Assembly: GCA_002173415.2 (NCBI GenBank)
Contig: NHNK02000005.1
Span: 1 to 64,000, forward strand
Direction of reading: 5' to 3'
Length of the DNA stretch: 64,000 nucleotides
Source of the DNA: Marinomonas agarivorans
GTDB lineage: Bacteria; Pseudomonadota; Gammaproteobacteria; Pseudomonadales; Marinomonadaceae
Both the position numbers and the translations under genes were made by a program. Shown here piece by piece: positions 16,963 to 26,508 of this stretch (the first letter of the stretch is position 1; every line of letters begins with the position of its first letter). Under the pieces are notes generated by a model. The model did not search any database and had not been told where the DNA came from. It saw only the letters and a program-made list of their open reading frames with translations.

Positions 16963-19593
16963 ATGAGTGATCGTCAGGCACTATTACGAGAGAACGTACG
17001 TTTGCTAGGGGACTGTTTAGGCGAAACCATTAAAAATCATCTAGGACAGCCAGTGCTTGATAACATTGAAAACATCCGCATGCTGTCTAAAGAAGGTCGC
17101 CAAAGTGGTGACCCAACGGCTTTAATCGAAGCGCTCTCCAAATTGAATGATGATGAAATTGTCCCAGTTTCAAGAGCATTCAACCAGTTTTTAAACTTAT
17201 CCAATATTGCGGAGCAGTACCATAGAGTTCATCGACGCCGCACTAACGAAAGTCTTGGTGTTTACCACAATCCGATCGGTGATTTGCTAGAGCGATTGGG
17301 AAAAGCCGGTCGATCAGAAGAAGAAATACTCGCTACTCTAGCAGAACAATCTATCGATCTGGTGTTGACCGCACATCCGACAGAAGTGGTAAGGCGCTCC
17401 CTCATTCGCAAGTACGATAATATTTCGTCTGAGCTTGAAGCGCTCGATAAAGACAATATTTTGCCTTTAGAAGAAGAAAAGCACATTCGCCGCTTGAAAG
17501 AAATCATTACCCAAGCATGGCACACCGATGAAATTCGTGACGAAAGGCCCACCCCTGTTGACGAAGCAAAATGGGGTTTTGCTGTGATTGAACAATCACT
17601 TTGGGAGGCCATTCCTCGTTTTTTCCGCCAACTAGATCAACAGTTTAGCAAATACACCAATTCAACTTTGTTGCCTCTGGACTTAGCGCCAGTAAAATTC
17701 GCAACATGGATGGGCGGCGACAGGGACGGTAACCCAAATGTGACCGCAAAAGTTACAAGAGAAGTCAGTCTATTAGCCCGTTGGATGGCTGCCGATCTTT
17801 ATATTAAAGATTTAAGACTATTACGTTCCGAATTTTCAATGTCCCAATGCAATGACGAATTGCGTGCAAGAGTCGGTGACAGCTCTCAACCCTACCGAGA
17901 AATTTTGCGAACATTAGAGCAAAAAATGTTAGCCACTAGAACATGGGCAAAAGCGAACTTGGACGGTCAAAATGCACCTTCACAAGATATCTTACTAGAT
18001 AGCCGTGTTTTGCATGATGATTTAGTACTTTGCTACAACTCCCTAATTGATAGCGGTATGAAGGTTATTGCTAATGGTTCGTTACTTGACTTAATTCGTC
18101 GAGTTGCCACCTTTGGGCTCAATTTAGTAAAACTTGATGTACGCCAAGATGCCTCAAGACACATTGAAGCCTTATCAGCAATTACTCGCTTTTACGGCAT
18201 GGGAGATTATGCCGAGTGGGATGAAGCTTCACGACAAGCCTTCTTGTTAGCGGAACTTAATTCCAAACGCCCCTTGATTCCAAATGACTGGCAGGCCGAA
18301 GCTGATGTCCAAGAAGTCTTAGATACATTTAAAACCATCGCCAACGGCGAACCTAGCTCATTTGGTTCTTACATTATTTCTATGGCAAGTGCACCATCAG
18401 ATGTGTTAGCTGTGGCGCTCTTTTTACAAGAAAGTGGCGTTGAAGAAAACATGAGAATCGTGCCGCTATTCGAAACCTTGGCAGACTTAAATAATGCTGA
18501 ACCGACGATAGAACAATTACTCTCCATGCCCTGGTATAAAGCCTACATCAACGGACAACAAGAAGTAATGATTGGCTATTCTGACTCTGCAAAAGACGCA
18601 GGCCAGATTGCAGCTACATGGGGGCAATACCGAGCGCAAGAATCCTTAACAGAGCTTTGTAATAAACACGGAGTGCGCCTAACTCTGTTTCACGGTCGTG
18701 GTGGTACTGTAGGTCGAGGTGGTGGTCCAGCTCACGTTGCGATTTTGTCTCAGCCTCCTGGATCGGTGAACGGCTCGATTCGAGTAACAGAGCAAGGGGA
18801 AATGATTCGGTTTAAGTTTGGTATTCCTGATATTGCTGTACGTTCATTAGAACTGTATTGCTCTGCGGTATTAGAAGCCACCTTAATGCCAGCGGCAAAA
18901 CCTAAAGACGAATGGCGAGCGCTAATGGATGAAATGGCCGAAATTGGCATGAACCAATACCGATCCATTGTACGATGCCATGAAGACTTTGTTGCCTACT
19001 TCCGAGCGACAACACCAGAGCAAGAACTAGCCAAATTGCCTTTGGGATCGCGTCCAGCAAGACGGCGTAGTGATGGTGGTGTAGAGAGCTTACGGGCGAT
19101 ACCGTGGATTTTTGCGTGGATGCAGATTCGTCTAATGTTACCTGCGTGGCTAGGGGCTGAGGAGGCGTTAGAGCAAGCAATGTCATCAGGGCATTTAGAA
19201 AAACTTCGTAGTATGCGAGACGAGTGGCCTTTTTTCTCCACCTATTTGGACATGCTAGATATGGTGCTCGCAAAAGCAGAACCAGAAATCGCCGAATATT
19301 ATGAGAAGCGTTTAGTCTCTGAAGAGTTAATGCCTTTAGGACGTTTACTACGAAGTAAACTGCAAAAAGTCAGTAAATTGGTTATGACCTTAAAGCAACA
19401 AGAGCGTCTTATTGAGGACAATAAAACAATTCGCCAGTCTATTGATGTACGTAATCCATACATTGACCCTTTACATTATTTACAAGCCGAGTTGCTTTAT
19501 CGGAGTAGACTATCGTCTGATAACAATAAAGTGGATAAAGCACTTATGATTACCATGGCAGGCATTGCCAGTGGTATGCAAAATACAGGGTAA
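16963..19593 (+). CDS. ppc: Phosphoenolpyruvate carboxylase
   Basis: PEP carboxylase adds bicarbonate to phosphoenolpyruvate to make oxaloacetate, refilling the citric acid cycle. The 876-residue length is normal. Both active-site signatures are present: VLTAHPTEVVRRS with the catalytic histidine, and FHGRGGTVGRGGGPAH with the glycine-rich loop. The region MGGDRDGNPNVT and a C-terminus ending IASGMQNTG also fit the bacterial family. The ATG follows a GGAG site (GGAGAGCAAAAG). It appears monocistronic, with its own promoter and a terminator downstream. Confidence 0.97.
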   Translation: MSDRQALLRENVRLLGDCLGETIKNHLGQPVLDNIENIRMLSKEGRQSGDPTALIEALSKLNDDEIVPVSRAFNQFLNLSNIAEQYHRVHRRRTNESLGVYHNPIGDLLERLGKAGRSEEEILATLAEQSIDLVLTAHPTEVVRRSLIRKYDNISSELEALDKDNILPLEEEKHIRRLKEIITQAWHTDEIRDERPTPVDEAKWGFAVIEQSLWEAIPRFFRQLDQQFSKYTNSTLLPLDLAPVKFATWMGGDRDGNPNVTAKVTREVSLLARWMAADLYIKDLRLLRSEFSMSQCNDELRARVGDSSQPYREILRTLEQKMLATRTWAKANLDGQNAPSQDILLDSRVLHDDLVLCYNSLIDSGMKVIANGSLLDLIRRVATFGLNLVKLDVRQDASRHIEALSAITRFYGMGDYAEWDEASRQAFLLAELNSKRPLIPNDWQAEADVQEVLDTFKTIANGEPSSFGSYIISMASAPSDVLAVALFLQESGVEENMRIVPLFETLADLNNAEPTIEQLLSMPWYKAYINGQQEVMIGYSDSAKDAGQIAATWGQYRAQESLTELCNKHGVRLTLFHGRGGTVGRGGGPAHVAILSQPPGSVNGSIRVTEQGEMIRFKFGIPDIAVRSLELYCSAVLEATLMPAAKPKDEWRALMDEMAEIGMNQYRSIVRCHEDFVAYFRATTPEQELAKLPLGSRPARRRSDGGVESLRAIPWIFAWMQIRLMLPAWLGAEEALEQAMSSGHLEKLRSMRDEWPFFSTYLDMLDMVLAKAEPEIAEYYEKRLVSEELMPLGRLLRSKLQKVSKLVMTLKQQERLIEDNKTIRQSIDVRNPYIDPLHYLQAELLYRSRLSSDNNKVDKALMITMAGIASGMQNTG

Positions 19594-19865
19594 GAAAAGT
19601 ACAAACAAAGGAATTGACTTGAAGATATTTAGACGAACTTTTTGACGATAAGTCGTGGTTTCTTTAATTTTCTCTAAATTAGAGCAAATTATCCGCTAGT
19701 TCATTTGCATATTGAATGGTTGCTTGGGTATCCTTGGCAACCATTTTGTTTTTTAGCAGTTGAAAAAACTGTCAGCGGCAGGTGTCTGTTTAAGGTGAAA
19801 TGTTTCCCGCTGTAAGACCGCGATAATCAACCAATTTATGCGATTATATTTATAGGAGAAAGTGA
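19594..19865. other. Intergenic region ppc/adk
   Basis: This 272-bp gap contains the ppc terminator (19715-19754) and, after it, about 110 bp that must include the adk promoter and leader. No small ORF with a ribosome-binding site and no recognisable RNA gene were found. TTATAGGAGA gives adk a strong ribosome-binding site. Confidence 0.5.
19715..19754 (+). terminator. Intrinsic terminator after ppc
   Basis: AATGGTTGC (19715-19723) pairs perfectly with GCAACCATT (19737-19745). The intervening 13 bases may extend the stem, and a T-rich tract (TTTTGTTTTTT) follows. It is placed to end ppc transcription before adk. Confidence 0.7.
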
Positions 19866-20516
<651 letters not shown>

Positions 20517-20520
20517 TAGT

Positions 20521-21222
20521 ATGAGTGCAATTCTGGCAGTAGATACCTCTACCCAAGCCTGTTCTGTGGCGCTACATGTTGATGGGGTAACGATGGAAGA
20601 TTTTCGTTTCGCTCCTCGTCAGCACAATGCACTGATTCTCCCCATGATAGAACAAATGCTTAGCCAAGCGAGCTTAAGTGTCGCGCAACTTGACGCTGTT
20701 GCTTTTGGTCGGGGGCCAGGCTCATTTACTGGTTTACGGATTGCGGCTGGAGTTGTGCAAGGTTTAGCCTATGGTGCGAATTTACCCGTTATCCCTGTAT
20801 CGACGTTAATGGCGATGGCTCTGGATGGTTTTAAAAAAACAGGGGCGGAAAACTGGCTTGCTGCATTGGATGCCCGAATGGGCGAAATCTACCTAGGCGG
20901 TTATCATATCTCTCAGAAAAATGGTTTTGTTAACCTTACAGAGCCAGAAAAAGTTGTTAAACCAGAAGCACTACCAACATTTTCTATCGCGTACCAAGGT
21001 ATTGGCTCAGGCTGGCGTTATCGTCAACTATTAGAGAGTAACTTACCAAAGCCTGCGGAGTATGTGCTTGAAACGCGAGAGCCAAGTGCACATTGTATCG
21101 CTGATCTCGCCAAAATTGCGTGGGATAAACAAGAGTATGTTACAGCGCATGAGGCGATCCCAGTCTATCTACGCGATGAAATAAGTTGGGAGAAACAGCC
21201 ACCCAAAATAGGGAAACGCTAA
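20521..21222 (+). CDS. tsaB: tRNA threonylcarbamoyladenosine biosynthesis protein TsaB
   Basis: TsaB (YeaZ) dimerises with TsaD and, with TsaE and TsaC, installs N6-threonylcarbamoyl on A37 of ANN-decoding tRNAs. The 233-residue protein shows the ASKHA-fold start ILAVDTSTQACSVAL, then the characteristic FGRGPGSFTGLRIAAGVVQG. It starts 4 bases after adk and ends 3 bases before uppP, so adk-tsaB-uppP form a tight operon. Confidence 0.94.
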   Translation: MSAILAVDTSTQACSVALHVDGVTMEDFRFAPRQHNALILPMIEQMLSQASLSVAQLDAVAFGRGPGSFTGLRIAAGVVQGLAYGANLPVIPVSTLMAMALDGFKKTGAENWLAALDARMGEIYLGGYHISQKNGFVNLTEPEKVVKPEALPTFSIAYQGIGSGWRYRQLLESNLPKPAEYVLETREPSAHCIADLAKIAWDKQEYVTAHEAIPVYLRDEISWEKQPPKIGKR

Positions 21223-21225
21223 AAT

Positions 21226-22038
21226 ATGTTGTGGTATCAAATTGTATTGCTTGCTCTTATCCAAGGGTTAACCGAGTTCTTACCTGTTTCTAGCTCAGCC
21301 CATTTAATTTTACCCGCGCAGCTTTTTAACTGGCCAGATCAAGGTTTGGCGTTTGATGTGGCGGTTCACTTTGGCACCTTAATTGCCGTCGTTTCCTATT
21401 TTTATCAAGATACGTTTAGTATCGGTAAGTCTTGGTGTCTCTCTGTGCTTGATCCAAAATCTGAACAAGCCAAAGATGAAAAGTGCATGTTGGGATGGTA
21501 TATCATTATTGCCACAATCCCAGCAGGACTTGCGGGTTATCTTTTTATGGGCTTTATCGAAACACACTTACGCTCAGTTGAAGTAATCGCTTGGATGACA
21601 ATTGTTTTTGGTATTTTGCTTTGGATTGCTGATAAATTTTTTAAAGCCAGTAAGAGCATTAACGAGTTATCTAAATCAACCAGTTTACTAATTGGTCTTT
21701 CTCAAGCCGTTGCACTGATACCAGGCACGTCACGCTCAGGCGTAACCATGACAATGGCACTTTTTTTAGGTTTTAAACGTGAGGTTGCAGCCCGTTTTTC
21801 TTTTTTGTTATCTATTCCTCTGATTAGCCTAGCGGCATTTTATAAGTTGGGTCATCTTATTACATCTGATGTAACTGTAGACTGGGGAGCCATAATTGTC
21901 GGTACTGCTCTTTCTATGATAAGTGCCTATGTATGTATTTATTTTTTCTTGAAATGGCTGAACAGTATTGGTTTTACGGTTTTTCTCATATATCGTTTAT
22001 TATTAGGTTTTTTCTTACTAGGATTAGTCTATCTATGA
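21226..22038 (+). CDS. uppP: Undecaprenyl-diphosphatase UppP (BacA)
   Basis: UppP dephosphorylates undecaprenyl diphosphate at the membrane so the lipid carrier for peptidoglycan and O-antigen units can be reused. The 270-residue polytopic protein carries ALIQGLTEFLPVSSSAHLIL near the N-terminus and PGTSRSGVTMT around residue 166, the two motifs lining the active site. About seven to eight hydrophobic helices are visible. It follows tsaB with a 3-bp gap. A DUF368 carrier-lipid transporter gene lies at the other end of the window. Confidence 0.95.
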   Translation: MLWYQIVLLALIQGLTEFLPVSSSAHLILPAQLFNWPDQGLAFDVAVHFGTLIAVVSYFYQDTFSIGKSWCLSVLDPKSEQAKDEKCMLGWYIIIATIPAGLAGYLFMGFIETHLRSVEVIAWMTIVFGILLWIADKFFKASKSINELSKSTSLLIGLSQAVALIPGTSRSGVTMTMALFLGFKREVAARFSFLLSIPLISLAAFYKLGHLITSDVTVDWGAIIVGTALSMISAYVCIYFFLKWLNSIGFTVFLIYRLLLGFFLLGLVYL

Positions 22039-22064
22039 TAGATTTTTTTCAAAACGACCTTTTG

Positions 22065-22110
22065 AGAACGCACTTTATACAGAACGCATTTTTACAGAAC
22101 GAATGGAACC
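22065..22110 (+). repeat. Three tandem AGAACG-led units in the leader of the 94-aa gene
   Basis: AGAACG occurs at 22065, 22081 and 22096, heading three related units of 15-16 bases immediately upstream of the ATG at 22111. The first two units are nearly identical (AGAACGCACTTTATAC and AGAACGCATTTTTAC). The third has drifted. It may be simple slippage duplication or a repeated regulatory site. Confidence 0.4.
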
Positions 22111-22395
22111 ATGATGCAAATTAACCCCAATGTTGCGATACATTCTAATGTACATAGATTGCCGTCTAGGGCAATCGTGCCTGTTAACGAAGAAAGGCCA
22201 CAGGAAACATTTGCTTTACCAACTAGCCCTCTTTCGCACTTCGAGCAAGCAGCAAAGGAGCAGGCTAGTCGTTTTAACAAGGTTGAAGGTTTAGATCGCC
22301 TTGCTCAAGAAGCTATTGATAGTTACACCATGACCCAATCATTGGCAGCAGATAATCCTAGAAACTATCTAATGGGTGTCGATGTCTTCGCCTGA
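22111..22395 (+). CDS. Small conserved-looking protein of unknown function
   Basis: The 94-residue product is not recognised. It starts MMQINPNVAIHSNV, has a proline-rich and probably disordered first half, then a helical segment (HFEQAAKEQASRFNKVEGLD), and ends NYLMGVDVFA. No signal peptide or membrane helix is seen. It has a short GGA ribosome-binding site and lies 72 bp after uppP and 79 bp before rsmJ on the same strand. Its amino-acid use looks like real coding sequence rather than a chance frame. Two adjacent ATG codons (22111 and 22114) could serve as start. Confidence 0.6.
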   Translation: MMQINPNVAIHSNVHRLPSRAIVPVNEERPQETFALPTSPLSHFEQAAKEQASRFNKVEGLDRLAQEAIDSYTMTQSLAADNPRNYLMGVDVFA

Positions 22396-22474
22396 TTTTT
22401 CATTGAGCCTCTATTTGATGAATCAAGTATTTGGCAAACTACTCTTTCCCTACCATTTCAACTAACAGTATTCC

Positions 22475-23272
22475 ATGAACTGTTCTTTAGCCGTTTGTTT
22501 TTTAGAAAAATGTCACTCTCACTCAGCTGTGTTAACAGACATGCTGCAACAACTTGGCTTACCTAACTATTTTCTTGAAAAAACACTAAAACAAGTAAGC
22601 GACTATGACTATCTGTTGCTGGTGGATACGACAAGCATCGCGATTGCTAAAACCGGCAAAGGCGCACCAGCCCCTGTTACTGTTAACTTTGTGAATGGTG
22701 CTGCGGCCCATCGGCGTAAATTTGGCGGTGGTAAAAGTCAAGATATTGCAAAAGCAGTAGGTATTCATAAAAAGTCAGGCTTACGAGTGTTGGACGCAAC
22801 TGCAGGGTTAGGTCGTGATGCTTTTGTTCTAGCGAGTTTAGGCTGCCAAGTGCATATGTTTGAAAGAGTACCCTTCGTACGCGTTTTGTTACAATCAGGT
22901 CTAGAACAGGCAGCCAATGATGAAGAAACCCACCCCATCATTAGCAAAATGGCGTTAGCTGGCACAACGCTAAGCGAGTATCAAGCTCGTGGCGGAGAAA
23001 AAGCAGACGTGGTTTATCTGGATCCTATGTACCCTCATGCGGATAAAAGTGCGGCAGTAAAAAAAGAAATGGCATTTTTTCGAGACCTTATTGGGCATGA
23101 CGACGATGCTGATCAACTTTTGCCTCTTGCGCTATCGTTGGCAAACTACCGAGTCGTGGTAAAACGGCCAAAATCCGCTCCTTATCTCAATAATCAGAAA
23201 CCAACCTATCAACTGCTTGGGAAAGCAGGCCGCTTTGATATTTATGTATTAAAATCACTAGAGCTAGAATAA
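22475..23272 (+). CDS. rsmJ: 16S rRNA (guanine-1516-N2)-methyltransferase RsmJ
   Basis: RsmJ (YhiQ) methylates G1516 of 16S rRNA using S-adenosylmethionine. The 265-residue protein has an N-terminal family-specific region ([20 protein letters not shown]), the cofactor motif [24 protein letters not shown], and the catalytic-type [10 protein letters not shown] late [12 protein letters not shown] matches the family. The ribosome-binding site before 22475 is weak, but no better in-frame start was found. It converges on slyX. Confidence 0.92.
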   Translation: MNCSLAVCFLEKCHSHSAVLTDMLQQLGLPNYFLEKTLKQVSDYDYLLLVDTTSIAIAKTGKGAPAPVTVNFVNGAAAHRRKFGGGKSQDIAKAVGIHKKSGLRVLDATAGLGRDAFVLASLGCQVHMFERVPFVRVLLQSGLEQAANDEETHPIISKMALAGTTLSEYQARGGEKADVVYLDPMYPHADKSAAVKKEMAFFRDLIGHDDDADQLLPLALSLANYRVVVKRPKSAPYLNNQKPTYQLLGKAGRFDIYVLKSLELE

Positions 23273-23318
23273 ATAGCTATCATTTACACGAACACCTATG
23301 AATTTATTAGCGACTTTT

Positions 23319-23531
23319 TTAGTAATGAGGAGGAGGTTGATTATCTATTGTTGCTTGTTGAGTACGATACGATTCAAGCATCTTACCTAGAAGTTGTAAT
23401 TGTTCTTGTAGCATCAGAAGGTCCTGTTGTTGCGCCGCAAGGCTTTGGTTTAGGCTATCAATCATGTCTTCCTGATAAGCCACTTTAAATTCCAATTCGT
23501 TAAGGCGATCTTTGATTTCATTAGTATTCAT
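23319..23531 (-). CDS. slyX: SlyX family protein
   Basis: This 70-residue protein has the SlyX pattern: an N-terminal INELE-like region (KDRLNELEFKVAYQEDMIDSLNQ), a coiled-coil helix rich in Q and L, and the C-terminal proline tail ending QPPPHY. The biochemical role of SlyX is not established. It is oriented against rsmJ and divergent from the cold-shock-domain gene. Confidence 0.88.
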   Translation of the reverse strand: MNTNEIKDRLNELEFKVAYQEDMIDSLNQSLAAQQQDLLMLQEQLQLLGKMLESYRTQQATIDNQPPPHY

Positions 23532-23853
23532 TACTATGGTCTATATGTTAGTCTTACAAAGTTAAAAAATGGCTTTTAATAGTAGTAAGTATTCTGTAAC
23601 TACCGCCTTTATGGCAATAAAAAACCATCAAGAAATGGCGGTGATTATAGGGCCTATTCTTCTTTAAAAGCTACTTTGTTTTTATGCAAAAACAGTCATT
23701 TCTCAGTAATTAATGACACGGTTTTTTGTTTTTATATTTTTACCGCGCTTAGGGTAGAGTGCAGGTCGATCTAAATAGAGCGATTCAGTCTCTCCTTAAT
23801 ATCATTATTTATGATGTGCGGCGTTCTAATTCATTTTTAAAGAGATTATTTCT
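23532..23853. other. Divergent intergenic region slyX / cold-shock-domain gene
   Basis: This 322-bp AT-rich region holds no ORF that I can support. On the minus strand TATAAT (23649-23644) is a possible -10 for slyX, without a clear -35. On the plus strand ATGACA (23713-23718) and TATTTT (23735-23740), spaced by 16, could be a promoter giving the cold-shock-domain gene a leader of roughly 110 nucleotides. Long leaders are usual for cold-shock mRNAs. ACCGCC and GGCGGT words flank the centre, but their spacing makes a stem doubtful. Confidence 0.4.
23713..23740 (+). promoter_or_regulatory. Possible promoter of the cold-shock-domain gene
   Basis: ATGACA differs from the -35 consensus by one base. 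It stands 16 bp upstream of TATTTT (23735-23740), a partial -10. The inferred transcript would start near 23747, about 107 bases before the ATG at 23854. The -10 box is weak. Confidence 0.35.
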
Positions 23854-24306
23854 ATGAGTAAATATCATAATAACAATAACGGCGGTTCTGTTGTTGCTGC
23901 CATTTTTTCGTTACGTGCTGCTATTGCTAGTTTAATTATTTCATTAGTTGCACCATTACTACTTGCGGCTGTGTTGCAACAAGAAATCGGTACTAATTTT
24001 ATTGTTTATTTCGTCTTCTTTTTTATTGCTGTGTATTTAGGCGCTTTATTAAGCAAGGGTGGTAATGCGTCTCGTTATGACACAGAAAATGAAGACGATG
24101 ACCGTGAGTTGGGTACTGTAAAGTGGTTTAACTCTTCTAAAGGTTTTGGTTTTCTAACAAGAGATAATGACGAAGATGTTTTTGTTCATTATCGTGCAAT
24201 ACGTGGCCGTGGTCGCCGCTTTTTAATTGAAGGTCAGCAAGTTCGCTTTTATGTAACCGAAGGCGAAAAAGGGAAACAAGCTGAGAACGTTTCGATCATT
24301 CGTTAA
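23854..24306 (+). CDS. Membrane-anchored cold-shock-domain protein
   Basis: The 150-residue protein joins two hydrophobic helices (about residues 17-40 and 46-68) to a C-terminal cold-shock domain (about 85-150) with RNP1 KGFGFLTRD and RNP2 [10 protein letters not shown] short acidic linker (NEDDDRELG) lies between them. The domain binds single-stranded nucleic acid. Here it should face the cytoplasm, tethered to the inner membrane; that topology is inference. Most cold-shock proteins are free 65-75-residue domains, and known membrane-linked versions often carry the domain N-terminally with DUF1294. A strong AAAGAGA site precedes the ATG. It is 31 bp from tpx. Confidence 0.8.
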   Translation: MSKYHNNNNGGSVVAAIFSLRAAIASLIISLVAPLLLAAVLQQEIGTNFIVYFVFFFIAVYLGALLSKGGNASRYDTENEDDDRELGTVKWFNSSKGFGFLTRDNDEDVFVHYRAIRGRGRRFLIEGQQVRFYVTEGEKGKQAENVSIIR

Positions 24307-24337
24307 TTAATGCCTCATAACATAAGGATTTACCACA

Positions 24338-24829
24338 ATGGCAACAGTGACTTTAAAAGGTACAGAATTTAATACAGTCGGTGCTCTACCAAGCGTAGGT
24401 ACACAAGCGTTGGAATTTGAACTCATAAAAACAGATCTTTCTGTAACAAAATTAGCGGATTACCGTGGTAAGAAGCTCGTTCTAAATATATTCCCGTCTA
24501 TCGATACGCCAACTTGTGCCACCTCTGTACGCAAATTTAATGAAACAGCGGCACAGCATAATGCTGCTATTTTGTGCGTGTCAGCCGATTTACCCTTTGC
24601 TGCGGCAAGATTTTGTGGCGCAGAGGGAATTGACAATGTTGCAACTGGCTCAAGCTTCCGCAGCACTTTTGGTGATGACTATGGTGTTGCTTTTAGTTCA
24701 GGGCCTTTAACAGGGTTATTGTCACGGGCGTTAGTTGTTATTGATGAAAATGGACAAGTCATTTTCACTCAACAGGTTGCAGAAACAGCAGATGAGCCGG
24801 ATTATGAAGCAGCTTTGGCTGTTTTATAG
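24338..24829 (+). CDS. tpx: Thiol peroxidase Tpx
   Basis: Tpx is a periplasmic-type atypical 2-Cys peroxiredoxin that reduces lipid and hydrogen peroxides using thioredoxin. The 163-residue protein shows TLKGTEFNTVG, the peroxidatic cysteine in DTPTCATSVRKF (Cys60) and the resolving cysteine in AAARFCGAEG. The C-terminus YEAALAVL is typical. No signal peptide is evident, as in the rest of the family. An AAGGA site precedes the ATG. The gene ends at a strong terminator. Confidence 0.95.
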   Translation: MATVTLKGTEFNTVGALPSVGTQALEFELIKTDLSVTKLADYRGKKLVLNIFPSIDTPTCATSVRKFNETAAQHNAAILCVSADLPFAAARFCGAEGIDNVATGSSFRSTFGDDYGVAFSSGPLTGLLSRALVVIDENGQVIFTQQVAETADEPDYEAALAVL

Positions 24830-24860
24830 AACAACTTGTAGCCTAAACATGGTATATATG

Positions 24861-24894
24861 AAAACCCAAACTATTTACTAGTTTGGGTTTTTTT
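24861..24894 (+). terminator. Intrinsic terminator after tpx
   Basis: AAACCCAAACTA (24862-24873) pairs perfectly with TAGTTTGGGTTT (24879-24890) around a 5-base loop. TTTTATT follows, and the A-rich left flank extends the stem. It would also act in reverse because the left arm begins with A residues. Confidence 0.9.
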
Positions 24895-24968
24895 ATTCTT
24901 GTATCGTATGGATTAGTCAAAATTCATTTGCAGCTATAGTTGCTTCCTTACCCTAAGAGGTACTTTGT

Positions 24969-25958
24969 ATGGAAATTATCCGCTCAGAAACAACAGAAGT
25001 TATCCGTGAAGAAGATCGACTTACCGTGGCTATGGCACAAATTGCCCCTGTTTGGCTACAGCGTAATGCCACCTTAAAAAAAGTATTAGAGACAGCGCAT
25101 TTGGCGGCTAATCAAGGTTGTGACTTATTAGTTTTTGGTGAGGCTTTGGTGCCTGGTTATCCGTTTTGGCTAGAAAATACCGATGGGGCAAGGTTCAATG
25201 ATCCAAAACAAAAAGCAATACATGCCCACTATTTAGATCAAGGTGTTGTTATTGAAAGAGGGGACTTAAAGCCACTTTGTGACTTAGCTGCTCAAAAAAG
25301 CATGGCAATGTATGTAGGGATCATGGAAAAAGCGCCTGATCGTGGCAGCCATAGTTTGTATTGCTCTTTGGTTTATATCGATAAAACAGGTTGTATTGCT
25401 TCGGTGCACCGAAAATTACAGCCGACGTATGAAGAAAGGCTGTCTTGGGCCCCAGGAGACGGTCATGGTTTAGTTGTACATGATTTATCAGCCTTTAAAG
25501 TGGGCGGCCTAAATTGCTATGAAAACTGGATGCCTTTAGTGAGAGCGTCTTTGTATGCTCAAGGAGAAGATCTGCATGTTAGTGTTTGGCCCGGTGGACT
25601 GCATAACACTCAAGATATTCCCTTTTTTATTGCCAAAGAAGCCCGTAGTTATGTTATTGCCTGTAGCAGCTTAATGCGGGCAGAAGACTTCCCAGCAGAG
25701 ACGTTATCATTGGATGAAATTCTTGCTAATGCCCCTTCTGTATTAGCAAATGGTGGTAGCACTATTATTGCGCCTGATGGCAAAGCGATTATCGAGCCTG
25801 TAGTAGGCATTGAGGCATTAATTATTGCGGATATTGACCATAAAAAGGTACGTGAAGAAAGACAAAACTTTGATGTATCTGGCCATTACTCACGTCCAGA
25901 TGTGACTCAGTTAAAAGTAAATCGCCAGCGTCTCTCTGTGGCTAAGTTTGAAGACTAA
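24969..25958 (+). CDS. Nitrilase family carbon-nitrogen hydrolase
   Basis: The 329-residue protein belongs to the nitrilase superfamily, which hydrolyses nitriles or amides to acids and ammonia. The catalytic triad is clear: Glu58 in VFGEALVPGYPFW, Lys149 in HRKLQPTYEERLSW, and Cys183 in GGLNCYENWMPL. The PGYPFW and NCYENWMP wording is that of true nitrilases rather than amidases or NAD synthetases. Aliphatic nitriles or cyanide-like substrates are possible, but specificity cannot be read. The ATG has a GAGG site 8 bases upstream. A VOC-family gene follows after 43 bp on the same strand. Confidence 0.85.
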   Translation: MEIIRSETTEVIREEDRLTVAMAQIAPVWLQRNATLKKVLETAHLAANQGCDLLVFGEALVPGYPFWLENTDGARFNDPKQKAIHAHYLDQGVVIERGDLKPLCDLAAQKSMAMYVGIMEKAPDRGSHSLYCSLVYIDKTGCIASVHRKLQPTYEERLSWAPGDGHGLVVHDLSAFKVGGLNCYENWMPLVRASLYAQGEDLHVSVWPGGLHNTQDIPFFIAKEARSYVIACSSLMRAEDFPAETLSLDEILANAPSVLANGGSTIIAPDGKAIIEPVVGIEALIIADIDHKKVREERQNFDVSGHYSRPDVTQLKVNRQRLSVAKFED

Positions 25959-26001
25959 ACTAACTTTCTTTAGTGAAATACTTTTTTGTGGAGGATATTG
26001 A

Positions 26002-26451
26002 ATGGCTAACAATACAAATTTATCGCCATTTCATTTGGCAATACAGGTGCGTAATCTTGACGAAGCACGCAACTTTTATGGAGAAAAAATGGGGTTTGCC
26101 GAAGGACGCAGCTCAGATCAGTGGATTGATTTTAATATGTTTGGTCATCAGTTAGTTGTGCATTGCAACCCAGCATTAGGAATCGATGGCAAAGTGGCTA
26201 GCATCAATAATGGTGTAGATGGCCACGGTGTGCCTGTTCCTCACTTTGGTGTGGTACTAACGTTGGATGAATGGCGCACACTGGCCACACGAGTACAGAG
26301 CTTTATTGATCACTTTATCATTGAGCCTTATGTCCGATTTGAAGGGGAAATTGGTGAACAGGCTACCATGTTTTTCTCTGATCCATCGGGCAATGCAATA
26401 GAATTTAAGGCATTTCAAGATAGAGACACTCAACTGTTTGCTAAAGAGTAG
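26002..26451 (+). CDS. VOC family protein (glyoxalase/dioxygenase fold)
   Basis: The 149-residue protein has two beta-alpha-beta-beta-beta modules of the vicinal-oxygen-chelate superfamily. It opens [20 protein letters not shown] with a likely metal histidine, has [13 protein letters not shown] in the middle, and ends with [15 protein letters not shown], whose glutamate is the usual last ligand. Members include glyoxalases, extradiol dioxygenases and resistance proteins. It follows the nitrilase gene closely and may act on a related small molecule; that link is inference. Confidence 0.8.
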   Translation: MANNTNLSPFHLAIQVRNLDEARNFYGEKMGFAEGRSSDQWIDFNMFGHQLVVHCNPALGIDGKVASINNGVDGHGVPVPHFGVVLTLDEWRTLATRVQSFIDHFIIEPYVRFEGEIGEQATMFFSDPSGNAIEFKAFQDRDTQLFAKE

Positions 26452-26508
26452 AGTGTCTTATTTGAAGATTGTAATTGCAGTGGATAGGGATGATAAAGTA
26501 AGGGCACG

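Noticed and set aside
18902-19273. 123-codon minus-strand frame within ppc
   Set aside because: It overlaps the conserved C-terminal half of PEP carboxylase in antisense and shows no domain.
21933-22124. 63-codon plus-strand frame at the end of uppP
   Set aside because: Mostly overlaps uppP in another frame; hydrophobic residues are inherited from the membrane gene's reading.
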